From positions 28,114 to 92,113 of the forward strand of contig RAYF01000006.1 of the NCBI GenBank assembly GCA_003611745.1: a DNA stretch of 64,000 bases, read 5' to 3'. Positions 35,755 to 44,398 of the stretch are shown piece by piece. The notes beneath the pieces are model-generated. The model searched no databases. It was not told the DNA's origin and was given only the letters and a program-made list of their open reading frames with translations. This DNA comes from a bacterium D16-36. GTDB taxonomy: Bacteria > Bacillota > Clostridia > Lachnospirales > Lachnospiraceae. Position 1 is the stretch's first letter. Each line of letters starts with the position of its first letter. The position numbers were made by a program, and so were the translations under genes.

Positions 35755-37722
35755 ATGGGAAGAAAAATAACAGCGCTTATGCTTTCTTTTGTCTGTTTCC
35801 TGTCGGTGTTTAGTAATGGCAGTGCAGTGCAGGCAAGGGTGATTCATGAAACTGATTTAGAAAATTATATCATGGAAGAAATGTCTGCTGCAAATATTTT
35901 GGGGATGGGGATTTCTATTGTCAGTGCAGATAAGGAGCTTTACTGTGCTGCATATGGCACGGCCCATAAGACAAGTTCCGATTATATTTTGGGGGATTTA
36001 AGCAAATCGTTTACGGCAGCAGGGATTATGCGGATGGCTGAGGATGGTGATTTATCCTTGGAAGATAAAGTTTCTGACTATCTGCCAGAGTATAAATCTT
36101 TGGCAGATATTACGGTTCAGGAACTGTTGTACCAGACAAGCGGAATTGCTTTTGAACAGCAAATGTCAGAATTAGAGGCTACAGAAGGCAGGGGGACTTT
36201 TGAGGATGCTTTTGCTAACTATAACCTTTTAGGTGAAATTATTGAGAAAGTGTCCGGAATGACATATGAAGAGTATATTTCCGATAATATTTTAGATCCT
36301 TTGGATATGACATCAACTTATTCTCTTCGGACAGGAAGTGATGAGAGCAGTGAACTGTTGACCGGGTACCAGTCTTATTTTGGCTTCCCGTCTGCCCTGA
36401 GGTATCAATATGATAAAGAGGATAACTGGATTCAAGTGCCTTCAGGTTATCTGATCTCTGATATTAAGGACATGGGAAAATATCTTCAGATGTATCTGAA
36501 AGAAGGCGGGGATGTTTTATCAAAAGACAGTGTTCATAGAATGCTTTATGATGGAGTTGTGATACCGTCCGGCAGCCGTCTGCCAGGGGAATTGTTTGAT
36601 GGCAGTGCGAGGTACAGCATGGGCTGGATTGAAAAAGAAGTAAAGGGACAGACCATTTTGTATCATGCAGGCAAAACAGAAAACTTTACTTCATTAATGG
36701 TTCTTCTTCCTGATTTGGATTTGGGGATTACCCTGTTGTTTAATTCTATGGATTATATGGTGGGGCAAAAGCTGATTAGGACCTTGGAAGAGGGAATTAT
36801 TTCTATTGAGATGGGGGAAACGCCGGTAAAGATTGACAGTAAATCTTATTTGCTGGGGCATGGCGCGGCAGATGCGGTTATGCTGTTCGCCCTCATTGCT
36901 TCATGGATGCCTATTTTATTAATGGGCGGCTGGATTCGGAGAAGAAAGAAAAAGTTAATCTATGTACCGGGTTTGATAGTGGATATATTGGTACAGATTG
37001 TGCTGCCGACAGTACTGCTGTTTGTGCTGTTTGGCCTTGTGCCGTCATTTATAGTGAAACGGTTTGTGCCAGATGTTTATATTATTGTAATAGCAGTGTC
37101 TGGCTCCCTGTATCTGGGAGGGGCAGTTAAGTTGATTGCTGGAATTATATTAAAGGCGGTACCGATAAAGGGAGACAAAAAGATAATCTCAGGGGATACT
37201 ACTGGCGGGGGAGAGGAAACGCCGGAAGAGAAACTGGAGGAGAGCAAAGGGCAGGCTGCAGAAGCAGAAGGAGTTGTAAAGGAGGAGCCGCTGCAGGAGG
37301 AAAAGAGCGAGACGTCAGTAAAAGAAACAGAGGAAGCTGCAAAGGAAGAGAAATCGCAGGAAGAAGAGGATAAGGCAGTAGAGGAAACTGTAAAAGAAGA
37401 GCCGCCACAGGAAGAAGAGGATAAGGCAGTAGAGGAAGCAGTAAAAGAAGAGAAACCACAGGAAAAAGAGGATAAGGCAGTAGAGGAAGCTGTAAAAGAA
37501 GAGAAACCACAGGAAGAAGAGAATACATCAGCAGTAAAAGAGAAACCAGAGGATGGAGGTTCATCTGGTGTTTCGGAGGAACAGGGTAACCATTCAGCAA
37601 AAAAGCAAGAAATAAAAAGTCCAGCGGCTAAGAATACACAAAAGCCTGTTCCGAATAAAAAGAAGGGAAATGCAAGCAATTCTTCTTCGCAGAAACATAG
37701 GAAGAAGAGGAAGAAAAGATAG
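35755..37722 (+). CDS. Beta-lactamase-family (PF00144) membrane protein, probably catalytically dead
   Basis: 655 residues. A signal peptide is followed by a serine-hydrolase domain (about residues 30-350), three membrane helices (about 370-470), then a cytoplasmic Glu/Lys-rich tail with several roughly 20-residue repeats (KEEKPQE-x-EDKAVEEA), ending KKRKKR. In active relatives the first motif is S-x-x-K; here it reads GDLSKSF, with Asp at the nucleophile position. The Tyr-x-Asn motif reads FAN. The HTG-like motif is HAG. It may therefore bind but not cleave peptides or lactams. GGAGGAGG precedes the ATG. Confidence 0.8.
   Translation: MGRKITALMLSFVCFLSVFSNGSAVQARVIHETDLENYIMEEMSAANILGMGISIVSADKELYCAAYGTAHKTSSDYILGDLSKSFTAAGIMRMAEDGDLSLEDKVSDYLPEYKSLADITVQELLYQTSGIAFEQQMSELEATEGRGTFEDAFANYNLLGEIIEKVSGMTYEEYISDNILDPLDMTSTYSLRTGSDESSELLTGYQSYFGFPSALRYQYDKEDNWIQVPSGYLISDIKDMGKYLQMYLKEGGDVLSKDSVHRMLYDGVVIPSGSRLPGELFDGSARYSMGWIEKEVKGQTILYHAGKTENFTSLMVLLPDLDLGITLLFNSMDYMVGQKLIRTLEEGIISIEMGETPVKIDSKSYLLGHGAADAVMLFALIASWMPILLMGGWIRRRKKKLIYVPGLIVDILVQIVLPTVLLFVLFGLVPSFIVKRFVPDVYIIVIAVSGSLYLGGAVKLIAGIILKAVPIKGDKKIISGDTTGGGEETPEEKLEESKGQAAEAEGVVKEEPLQEEKSETSVKETEEAAKEEKSQEEEDKAVEETVKEEPPQEEEDKAVEEAVKEEKPQEKEDKAVEEAVKEEKPQEEENTSAVKEKPEDGGSSGVSEEQGNHSAKKQEIKSPAAKNTQKPVPNKKKGNASNSSSQKHRKKRKKR
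37360..37530 (+). repeat. Tandem repeat encoding the Glu/Lys-rich tail
   Basis: Units of about 60 bases containing GAGGATAAGGCAGTAGAGG and AAAGAAGAGAAACCACAGGA recur three to four times with small changes. Copy number could vary between strains. Confidence 0.75.
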
Positions 37723-37738
37723 ATGAAAAATTTTTTCG

Positions 37739-37767
37739 TTGACAGAATTTAAATTTTTTGCTATAGT
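37739..37767 (+). promoter_or_regulatory. Promoter of the ilvB T-box operon
   Basis: TTGACA (37739-37744), 17 bases, TATAGT (37762-37767), a near-consensus promoter just before the leader. Confidence 0.8.
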
Positions 37768-37799
37768 ATTTTAAATTACAAAAAAAATAGTGAAATGCT

Positions 37800-38076
37800 T
37801 TGACGAGGAGGAGTAAGTATTTTCTGAAAGCGTAGAGAGAAGATGGATGGTGAAAATCTTTGTTTCAGGGATATGGAAGTAGCCTTTGAGCAGTGAACTG
37901 AACAGGGAGGTTTTTCCTAAGTAGGCTTCAACGGAATTTCCGCCGTTATGAGGAAAGCAATATAAATGATTTAAGAATCATCGTATTGTATGAGTGCAAG
38001 GTTTTTCCTTGAAATTAGGTGGTACCGCGGAATTTTCGCCCTAAGCTGACAAAAGTCAGCTTAGGGCTTTTCTTAA
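37800..38076 (+). promoter_or_regulatory. T-box leader controlling ilvB-ilvN
   Basis: The T-box sequence AGGTGGTACCGCGGAA (38017-38032) is followed by terminator CCCTAAGCTGAC / GTCAGCTTAGGG (38039-38066) and T residues. Upstream, GGATGGTG and a stem I-like region are present. A plausible specifier is CTG (Leu) at 37898-37900 in GAACTGAACAGG. Uncharged tRNA pairing with specifier and T-box would prevent termination, raising ilvB expression in starvation. The specifier call is tentative. Confidence 0.93.
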
Positions 38077-38157
38077 CTTAGAAAGTACTTCCTGTGTGGC
38101 GAAGAAGAGCAATTATTAAAAGCTAAATATTTGGACAGAAAAGAGGTTGGTTAGAAG

Positions 38158-39873
38158 ATGAAGGGAACAGAAATTATTGTTAAGGCGTTGAAGGAAGAAG
38201 GTGTGGATACCATTTTCGGCTATCCGGGTGGTCAGGCAGTGGATATTTTTGATGCATTGTACGGGGAACAGGACATTGAAGTGATTCTGCCGCGCCATGA
38301 GCAGGCTTTAATTCATGCGGCCGACGGCTATGCAAGGTCTACTGGAAAGGTGGGCGTCTGTCTCGTTACCAGCGGCCCGGGTGCGACGAATCTGGTGACA
38401 GGGATTGCCACAGCAAATTATGACAGTGTCCCATTAGTCTGCATTACCGGCCAGGTTCCGCTTGGCCTGATGGGGAATGACGCCTTTCAGGAGGTGGATA
38501 TTGTTGGAATTACAAATAGCATCTGTAAATATGCGGTTACAGTGCGTACTAGGGAAGAGCTGCCAAGAATATTAAAAGAGGCTTTTTATATTGCGAGGAC
38601 GGGGAGGCCGGGGCCGGTTGTGGTGGATGTACCCAAAGATATCCAGCAGGCGGAAGGAAGCGATGTATATCCGGACGAGGTAAGTATGCGCGGTTATAAG
38701 CCAAACCAGAGTGTGCATGTAGGGCAGATTAAAAAGGCTGTCAGTATGCTGAAAAAAGCTAAGAGGCCGCTTTTTCTGATTGGGGGAGGTGTCAATATCT
38801 CCGGAGCCAATGAGGAAATGAAGCAGTTGGCAGAGCTTACTGGAGTTCCGGTTATTACAACTATTATGGGGAAGGGGGCGATTCCAAGCACCCACAGGCT
38901 GTATCTGGGAAATATAGGGATTCATGGGAGTTATGCTGCGAACCATGCAGTATCTGAGTGTGATGTCCTTTTCTCTATTGGAACGAGGTTTAATGACAGG
39001 ATAACAGGAAAAATCAGTGAATTTGCCAAGAATGCTAAGATTATCCATATTGATATTGATTCGGCGTCAATTTCTAAAAATATTGTGGTTGATATTCCGA
39101 TTGTGGCGGATGCAAAGCTTGCCATCGAGAAGCTGTTAGAATACGTAACGCCTTTGAAAAATGAAAAATGGGTGGAGCAGTTAATGCAGTGGAAAGAAGA
39201 GTATCCGATTACGATGGAGAATTACGAGGGGCTGACACCGGAAAAAATTATCCGGTATATTAATGATCATTTTGAAAAACCGATTGTTACAACAGATGTC
39301 GGGCAGAACCAGCTGTGGGCTACGCAGTATTTAAAGCTGGAGGGCGGCCGCAGTTTTTTGACATCGGGCGGCCTTGGCACCATGGGGTATGGATTCCCGG
39401 CGGCGATTGGGGCAAAGATTGGCAATCCGGATAGTACGGTTATTGCGATATCCGGGGATGGCGGCATGCAGATGAATATTCAGGAACTGGCAACTGCCGT
39501 AGCATTGGAGCTTCCATTGATTTTAATTGTCCTTAATAACGGCTATCTGGGGAATGTCCGCCAGTGGCAGGAACTGTTCTACCAAAAGCGTTATTCCAAT
39601 ACCTGCCTGCGCTACCGTAAAAGCTGTGAGAGCAATTGTACTGACAAATCAAAGTGCTGCCCTAAATATACGCCGGATTTTGTGAAGCTGGCGGAAAGCT
39701 ATGAGGCATATGGGATGCGTATTTCGAAGGAAGAGGAAATTGCGGAGGCATTTGCTTATGCATTGGAACATAAAAATGCACCTACGGTTATTGAGTGTGT
39801 AATTGAGAGGGAAGCCAATGTATTTCCGATTGTTCCGACAGGCAAGACTCTGGATGATATGATTATGGATTAG
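38158..39873 (+). CDS. ilvB: Acetolactate synthase large subunit
   Basis: 571 residues. It joins two pyruvates, or pyruvate and 2-oxobutyrate, in branched-chain amino acid synthesis. Conserved parts: the thiamine-activating Glu in RHEQALIHAADGYAR, the central FAD-binding-like domain, and the ThDP motif GDGGMQMNIQELATA near residue 432. An odd feature is a Cys-rich insertion near residues 480-500 (CLRYRKSCESNCTDKSKCC) between RYSNT and PDFVKLAE. Followed by the regulatory subunit after 26 bases; controlled by the T-box leader. Confidence 0.95.
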   Translation: MKGTEIIVKALKEEGVDTIFGYPGGQAVDIFDALYGEQDIEVILPRHEQALIHAADGYARSTGKVGVCLVTSGPGATNLVTGIATANYDSVPLVCITGQVPLGLMGNDAFQEVDIVGITNSICKYAVTVRTREELPRILKEAFYIARTGRPGPVVVDVPKDIQQAEGSDVYPDEVSMRGYKPNQSVHVGQIKKAVSMLKKAKRPLFLIGGGVNISGANEEMKQLAELTGVPVITTIMGKGAIPSTHRLYLGNIGIHGSYAANHAVSECDVLFSIGTRFNDRITGKISEFAKNAKIIHIDIDSASISKNIVVDIPIVADAKLAIEKLLEYVTPLKNEKWVEQLMQWKEEYPITMENYEGLTPEKIIRYINDHFEKPIVTTDVGQNQLWATQYLKLEGGRSFLTSGGLGTMGYGFPAAIGAKIGNPDSTVIAISGDGGMQMNIQELATAVALELPLILIVLNNGYLGNVRQWQELFYQKRYSNTCLRYRKSCESNCTDKSKCCPKYTPDFVKLAESYEAYGMRISKEEEIAEAFAYALEHKNAPTVIECVIEREANVFPIVPTGKTLDDMIMD

Positions 39874-39899
39874 ATTGCAGGAATGGGGGACTTATTATT

Positions 39900-40406
39900 A
39901 TGAAAGTTAAAAAAAGATACATATCTCTTTATGTTGAAAATAGAATCGGCGTGCTGGCTAAGATATCCGGCCTTCTGGCGGGGAAATCTTACAATCTGGA
40001 TACCTTAACTGTGGGTGAAACTGAAGACCCTACCGTGTCACGCATGACGATTGGGCTGACGATTGATGATGTGACATTTGAGCAGGTAAAAAAACAGTTG
40101 AACCGTTGTGTAGTAGTAATTAAAGTTATTGATATATCAGAAGTTCCGATTCATAAGAAGGAGCTGCTTTTTATCAAGGTATCGAGCTGCTCTGAAAAAG
40201 ATAAGGCAGAAATATTCCGCATTGCACAGGCGTTTTCTCTGGATGTGATTGATTATGACCGTAAGAATGTAATGGTGCAGTGTGTAAAGACAGAGAGCGC
40301 CAATAATGATATGATTGCACTGTTTAATGATATCTTTGTCAACCGCATTGAAGTGGTGCGCGGCGGAAGTGTTGCCATTGAAGCGATTTCTACCCGCAAC
40401 CAATAA
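39900..40406 (+). CDS. ilvN: Acetolactate synthase small (regulatory) subunit
   Basis: 168 residues. The N-terminal ACT domain (SLYVENRIGVLAKISGLLAGKSYNLDTL) binds the feedback inhibitor, and a C-terminal domain follows. Partner of IlvB. Last gene of the T-box operon, converging on the methyltransferase gene. Confidence 0.93.
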   Translation: MKVKKRYISLYVENRIGVLAKISGLLAGKSYNLDTLTVGETEDPTVSRMTIGLTIDDVTFEQVKKQLNRCVVVIKVIDISEVPIHKKELLFIKVSSCSEKDKAEIFRIAQAFSLDVIDYDRKNVMVQCVKTESANNDMIALFNDIFVNRIEVVRGGSVAIEAISTRNQ

Positions 40407-40456
40407 GGTTGCCTGAGATAATTTTCCATATATCCGGAGGGTGCGTGGGGGCTTTA

Positions 40457-41929
40457 TCAGCCCTTAATCCGAAGTCCCTTCGGATAATGGTTCTTTAAGG
40501 TGCCGTTTCCGGCTTTTCCCCACCCAAGAGAAATGCCATGGCAGCAGACCAGAGTCCAAGACTTGAGCGTAGGGGGGCAGGGAATTGTTTCGCCTTTTAG
40601 ATAGCGGGCTGCCGCTTCCTCTGTGCACTCCATATATTGGACGGCATCGTCCGGGTGCAGGGCCATTGCCAGTGCATGTGCAGGCTCAAAGCGGTTCTTT
40701 TTGCGTGTGCCAAGATGAAGGCCGGCACGAAGTATTTTTAGTCCCTGTAGGGAATTCATAAGCGCAGGAACCAGATAGAGTTCATCTCCAAAATACTGAT
40801 AATTATCGCTGTCAGACAATACTTCTGCGATGGTATAGGCATTGTTTCTGTTTTTGGTGTTCAAAAACTGCTCTTTAAATAAGAGATATCCAGAGATGTC
40901 CGCCTTTTTATCTATATTCTTTTTTGCCGCTTTCTTTCTGGCAGTGGCATGGAGGGAGTGCTTGGACTGTTCCGAAGCATTTTCCATCATTTGAGTGATC
41001 CCTTTTTTCCGGAGGCGTGCTGCAAAATGCCCTTCTCCCTGTATCTTATGCGGCCAGAGCCGCAGGGTATTTGTGATAGGGTTGGCAGTTGCTGTATTTT
41101 TGTCCAGAAAATCAATTCTCCCGCCTTCCAGCCCGCAGTTTTCCGGCAGAATTTTTCTCCAGTCTTCTAATATATAATCAGGATGTGTGCGTAAAAACCA
41201 TGCAATCATCTGTTCATCTTCTTCTGGCGCAAATGTGCAGGTGGAATATACCATCACTCCTTCCGGTGCAAGCATTTGGTCAGCATATTCAAGAATCATC
41301 TCCTGACGTTCCCTGCACAGGTTCACATGGGAGACAGACCACTCCTTTATGGCATTTTCATCTTTCCGGAACATTCCTTCCCCGGAGCAGGGCGCATCTA
41401 CAGCAATTTTATCGAAAAAGAGGGGAAAATGCCCTGCTATCTTATCTGGCGGCTCATTGCACACGATACAGTTGCCGATGCCAAACCGTTCTATGTTTTG
41501 TGATAGTATTTTTGCCCTTGCCGCAGAAATTTCATTGGAAACGAGAAGCCCTTTCCCATATAACCGTCCGGCAATCTGTGTTGATTTGCCGCCGGGGGCG
41601 GCGCAGAGGTCGCAGACTTTATCGCCGGGTTCCGGGGCAAGCAGGCTTGATACGGACATTGCACTGGGTTCCTGAATATAGTAGGCGCCGCCTTCGTGAA
41701 GGGGGTGTCTTCCGGGATGTTCCTTCGGCGCAGCATAAAAACCCTCCTTTGCCCATGCAACTGGTGTTAGGGTGAAGGGAAGGTCTTTTTCAGAAAAATA
41801 AGTGCTGCATTTGAGTGGATTTATTCGAAGCCCATAGGCATTTGGCTGCCGGTAGCTTTGAAAAAAAGTGTCAGCTTCTGCGCCGAGCAGAGCCTGCATA
41901 CGGTTTATAAATTCAATAGGAAGTTCCAT
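40457..41929 (-). CDS. rRNA m5C methyltransferase, RsmF/NSUN family
   Basis: 490 residues. The N-terminal RNA-binding part (RQPNAYGLRINPLK) precedes the Rossmann methyltransferase domain (DLCAAPGGKSTQIA). The two catalytic cysteines lie in DAPCSGEGMFRKDE and YSTCTFAPEEDE. The C-terminal third resembles the RsmF extension. It methylates a cytosine of ribosomal RNA with S-adenosylmethionine. ATG 41929 is preferred; a GTG at 41941 is possible. Confidence 0.88.
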   Translation of the reverse strand: MELPIEFINRMQALLGAEADTFFQSYRQPNAYGLRINPLKCSTYFSEKDLPFTLTPVAWAKEGFYAAPKEHPGRHPLHEGGAYYIQEPSAMSVSSLLAPEPGDKVCDLCAAPGGKSTQIAGRLYGKGLLVSNEISAARAKILSQNIERFGIGNCIVCNEPPDKIAGHFPLFFDKIAVDAPCSGEGMFRKDENAIKEWSVSHVNLCRERQEMILEYADQMLAPEGVMVYSTCTFAPEEDEQMIAWFLRTHPDYILEDWRKILPENCGLEGGRIDFLDKNTATANPITNTLRLWPHKIQGEGHFAARLRKKGITQMMENASEQSKHSLHATARKKAAKKNIDKKADISGYLLFKEQFLNTKNRNNAYTIAEVLSDSDNYQYFGDELYLVPALMNSLQGLKILRAGLHLGTRKKNRFEPAHALAMALHPDDAVQYMECTEEAAARYLKGETIPCPPTLKSWTLVCCHGISLGWGKAGNGTLKNHYPKGLRIKG

Positions 41930-41941
41930 AATTTGCACCAA

Positions 41942-42244
41942 GCCTCAAGTGAAAATGCTAGTATTTTCATTTGAGGCGCAAACACAAAATGTGAAAGATA
42001 TGTGTCTGCATTTTACCCTTTCTTCTATGATGATTTTAAACCAATACTGCGTATTTTACAAGAGGGGTAAGGTTATTCCCATGTATCATTTCCTGTATGA
42101 GTTCCAGGCCACTGGGACAACGGCAATCCCTATTGCCTGCCTGGAAACGGTATTTCCGGTAGGAACATATCTGGAATTGTCTTTCAGTTTTTCTTCCGTC
42201 TGTATTTTCACAATCTTATTCGGTTTCAAAGGCTTACGCGGGTA
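41942..42244. other. Gap at the left edge of the accessory island
   Basis: No gene recognised. Short frames exist on both strands without RBS or family match. It adjoins the integrase fragment and is probably scar DNA from a lost element. Confidence 0.4.
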
Positions 42245-42496
42245 ATGCGGATGCCAGTTTACCTGCGCCATAGCCATGCGTCTCTGCTTATTTCTAAGCT
42301 GTGGGCGCAGCCGAACCTTGTGGCGGAGCCTTTAGGGCATGAGAAGATACAGACAACACTTTCTACATATTCACATTTATACCCTAATCAGTCCCGCAAC
42401 CTTGCAGAACAGCTGGATGGGCTGTTTGGCAGCGGGGAAGGGGAGGAAAAACTGGAAGGCAGAGTTGGAATTGGAGCAGTTCCTTACTACAGATAA
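42245..42496 (+). pseudogene. Tyrosine recombinase (integrase) C-terminal fragment
   Basis: Only the last part of a phage/transposon integrase remains: LRHSHASLLIS (the catalytic R-x2-H box), then EPLGHEKIQTTLSTYSHLYP (His box and tyrosine region). The N-terminal and first catalytic Arg regions are missing, as is an RBS. It marks past insertion at the end of the methyltransferase gene. Confidence 0.75.
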
Positions 42497-42501
42497 GGGG
42501 T

Positions 42502-42696
42502 ATGATTGAAAAAAAGATAATCCATGATATGATATTAACAGACGGGGGCAATTTGATGAGGGCAGAAGAACAGATTGAGGTAAAGTGTAAAGAAACTTTG
42601 GAGGCAATAGAAAAGTTATGCCTTCTGGATGATGTCCTGATGGCACTGGTGTTTGATAGGAATACAGAAGTTAGCAAGGCAAGTAAAATGTTTTAA
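42502..42696 (+). pseudogene. Fragment of an Rpn/PD-(D/E)XK transposase-like protein
   Basis: 64 residues. TLEAIEKLCLLDDVLMALVF looks like the N-terminal part of Rpn-type recombination-promoting nucleases. The family's catalytic Asp and EVQ motifs are absent, and the frame ends after SKASKMF. Interpreted as a decayed mobile-element gene; the family match rests on about 25 residues. Confidence 0.4.
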
Positions 42697-42968
42697 GGAA
42701 ACTGGAGGATTATGTGCCAGATATTATGAAATGGACAGCATAACAAGCAATGGCAGCTATGGATATATCAGAGAGTGACCAGAAGCTGTTAAAAACGAAA
42801 TTTTAGCTTGTGAACTAAGTTTGTGTCAATGGCTTATGTTCAAAAGAAATAGGATTAGATGTTGAGGGAGACGCTTTATTTATTACGATTTTGGGTCAAT
42901 ACCCTGTAATTTCTCTATATATGTCGTTTATTGTTAGCTGGAAGCTATTTGGAAAGGAGTGGTTAAAG
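42697..42968 (+). other. Scar DNA between mobile-gene fragments and the toxin-antitoxin pair
   Basis: Multiple stops in all frames. A short stretch reads like protein (YYEMDSITSNGSYGYI) but has no start and no family I know. It ends with AAAGGAG (42953-42959), the RBS of the antitoxin. Confidence 0.4.
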
Positions 42969-43247
42969 TTGCTGACAGATGTAACAATTCAAGTGCCGGA
43001 TGGCATGGTTATGTATTTAAAGCCACAGGACCAGCACACAGAGCTTGTCAGAAATGCCCTGCTGTTATATCCGTATATTAATAATGATACAATATCGCAT
43101 GGCAAGGCGGCAGAAATCTTAGGAATTCCAAAATATGATTTGATTGAATTGTATAACAGCCTAGGGTTGGCTTATTTATCTATGGATATAAGTGAAGTAG
43201 AGGAAGAACTGGATGCTTGGGAAAAATTGAAGGGAGAGGGAATATGA
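42969..43247 (+). CDS. UPF0175-family antitoxin
   Basis: 92 residues starting at TTG 42969, nine bases after AAAGGAG. The fold MLTDVTIQVPDGMVMYL...VRNALLLYPYI, then SHGKAAEILGIPKYDLIELY, matches UPF0175, a family of small helix-turn-helix-like antitoxins next to PIN-domain toxins. Its stop overlaps the toxin start (ATGA). A longer frame exists upstream but belongs to scar DNA. Confidence 0.75.
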   Translation: MLTDVTIQVPDGMVMYLKPQDQHTELVRNALLLYPYINNDTISHGKAAEILGIPKYDLIELYNSLGLAYLSMDISEVEEELDAWEKLKGEGI

Positions 43248-43739
43248 TAGTTGTATCAGATACCAACTCCCCTTATTTCATTGATGAAAACAGGACCTCT
43301 GGATTTAGTGGAGCAATTATTTGGAGAAATCCAAATTCCAGAGGCAGTATTCCATGAACTTATTTCTAACAGACATTTTCCAGGGGAAAGCAAGATGATA
43401 CAGGAAAGTGCTTTTATTAAGAAAGTCATGGTAGAGGACGTGAAAGCGGTTGAACTACTCTGCAGGTCAACAGGTTTGGACTTGGGCGAAAGCGAAGCCA
43501 TTGTATTATCAGATTCCAACGGGGCAAAACTGCTCCTTATGGATGAGGCAAGAGGGCATAAGGTAGCAAAGCAGATGGGAATACAGCTTATGAGTACAAT
43601 AGGCATGCTTCTGGTGGCATATAAAGAAGATAGGCTGACAAAAGAAGAAATACTGGAGTGTTTGGAGGCCTTAAGACATAGCGGAAGGCATATTAGCAGT
43701 AAATTATATGAACAGTTGCTTCAAAAGCTGGCAGAATGA
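43244..43739 (+). pseudogene. PIN-domain (DUF3368-like) toxin with a one-base frameshift
   Basis: The ATG at 43244 overlaps the antitoxin stop and opens MIVVSDTNSP, which carries the first catalytic Asp. After ACC the base order is AACTCCC; removing one A restores ACT CCC CTT and the family sequence VVSDTTPLISLMK. The remaining 160 residues, in the shifted frame, keep the other acidic sites (FHELIS, GLDLGESEAIVLS, LLLMDEARGH). PIN toxins cut RNA. Unless frame is corrected, this toxin is dead while its antitoxin is intact. Confidence 0.75.
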
Positions 43740-44071
43740 TTTTGTGATATTACCAGAACCTTGTGGTAATGCTTTGGTAATAAAAAGCTGGAGAACCAGA
43801 AAAATGCATGGCTATTTCAACGAAAATGGCGAATGGCTGAACTAAAAATTATGTTTTTTGCTAGGAGAATAATTATGTGAGTTGAGTTCGAGTGATGAAA
43901 AAGTTTACACTATTTATTTTACATGGCAGGTAGTCTATGAGATTGCCTACTATATTTATAATATGTTATTTTTGGAGAAATTTGCGTATAGGATTGTTGC
44001 CAGCGTAACTATGTATTTCACCCATGAGAAGAATATATGTTCTGGAAATTTCATTTTTTCGTGAGATTATT
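43740..44071 (+). other. Gap upstream of the defence operon
   Basis: No supported gene. ATTACC and GGTAAT repeats near 43748-43780 could form a weak hairpin after the toxin gene. A frame at 43882-44064 has no RBS or recognisable product. Confidence 0.4.
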
Positions 44072-44100
44072 TTGATATATAATTGAATATGTGCTATACT
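44072..44100 (+). promoter_or_regulatory. Promoter of the restriction-modification and SIR2-DUF262 run
   Basis: TTGATA (44072-44077), 17 bases, TATACT (44095-44100). The next gene starts at 44144. No other promoter is obvious before 48406, so it may serve all five genes. Confidence 0.7.
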
Positions 44101-44143
44101 GATTCAAACCGATAACAAGTGAAGTATTGTTAGGAGAAATGAT

Positions 44144-44359
44144 ATGTCGGTATGTTATGATAAATTATGGAAAATGTTAATAGATAAAAGAATGAACCGA
44201 ACGGAATTAAAAGATATGGCAGGAATTAGTTTTAATGTCTTAGCAAAGATGGGGAAAGGAGAAACGGTTTCGTTGGAGAGTTTGCATAAGATTTGTAAGA
44301 CATTAAATTGTAATATAGGAGATATTATGGAATTTGCAGATGATGAAGCCGATGCATAG
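44144..44359 (+). CDS. Small XRE-type regulator
   Basis: 71 residues. A helix-turn-helix of the Cro/C1 type fills the protein (RMNRTELKDMAGISFNVLAK, then ETVSLESLHKICKTLNC). Such small regulators often precede type II methyltransferase genes and act as control (C) proteins. AGGAG precedes the ATG. Methyltransferase starts 39 bases later. Confidence 0.8.
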   Translation: MSVCYDKLWKMLIDKRMNRTELKDMAGISFNVLAKMGKGETVSLESLHKICKTLNCNIGDIMEFADDEADA

Positions 44360-44398
44360 TAACGGTTAGTAGATTATTGAAATGAAGGAGGATATGCT

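Noticed and set aside
37077..37679. 200-codon minus-strand frame, Ser/Phe-rich
   Set aside because: Arises from the Glu/Lys repeat of the true plus-strand gene; low-complexity shadow.
43882..44064. 60-codon plus-strand frame before the defence operon
   Set aside because: No RBS, aromatic-rich nonsense composition, and it runs close to the promoter region.
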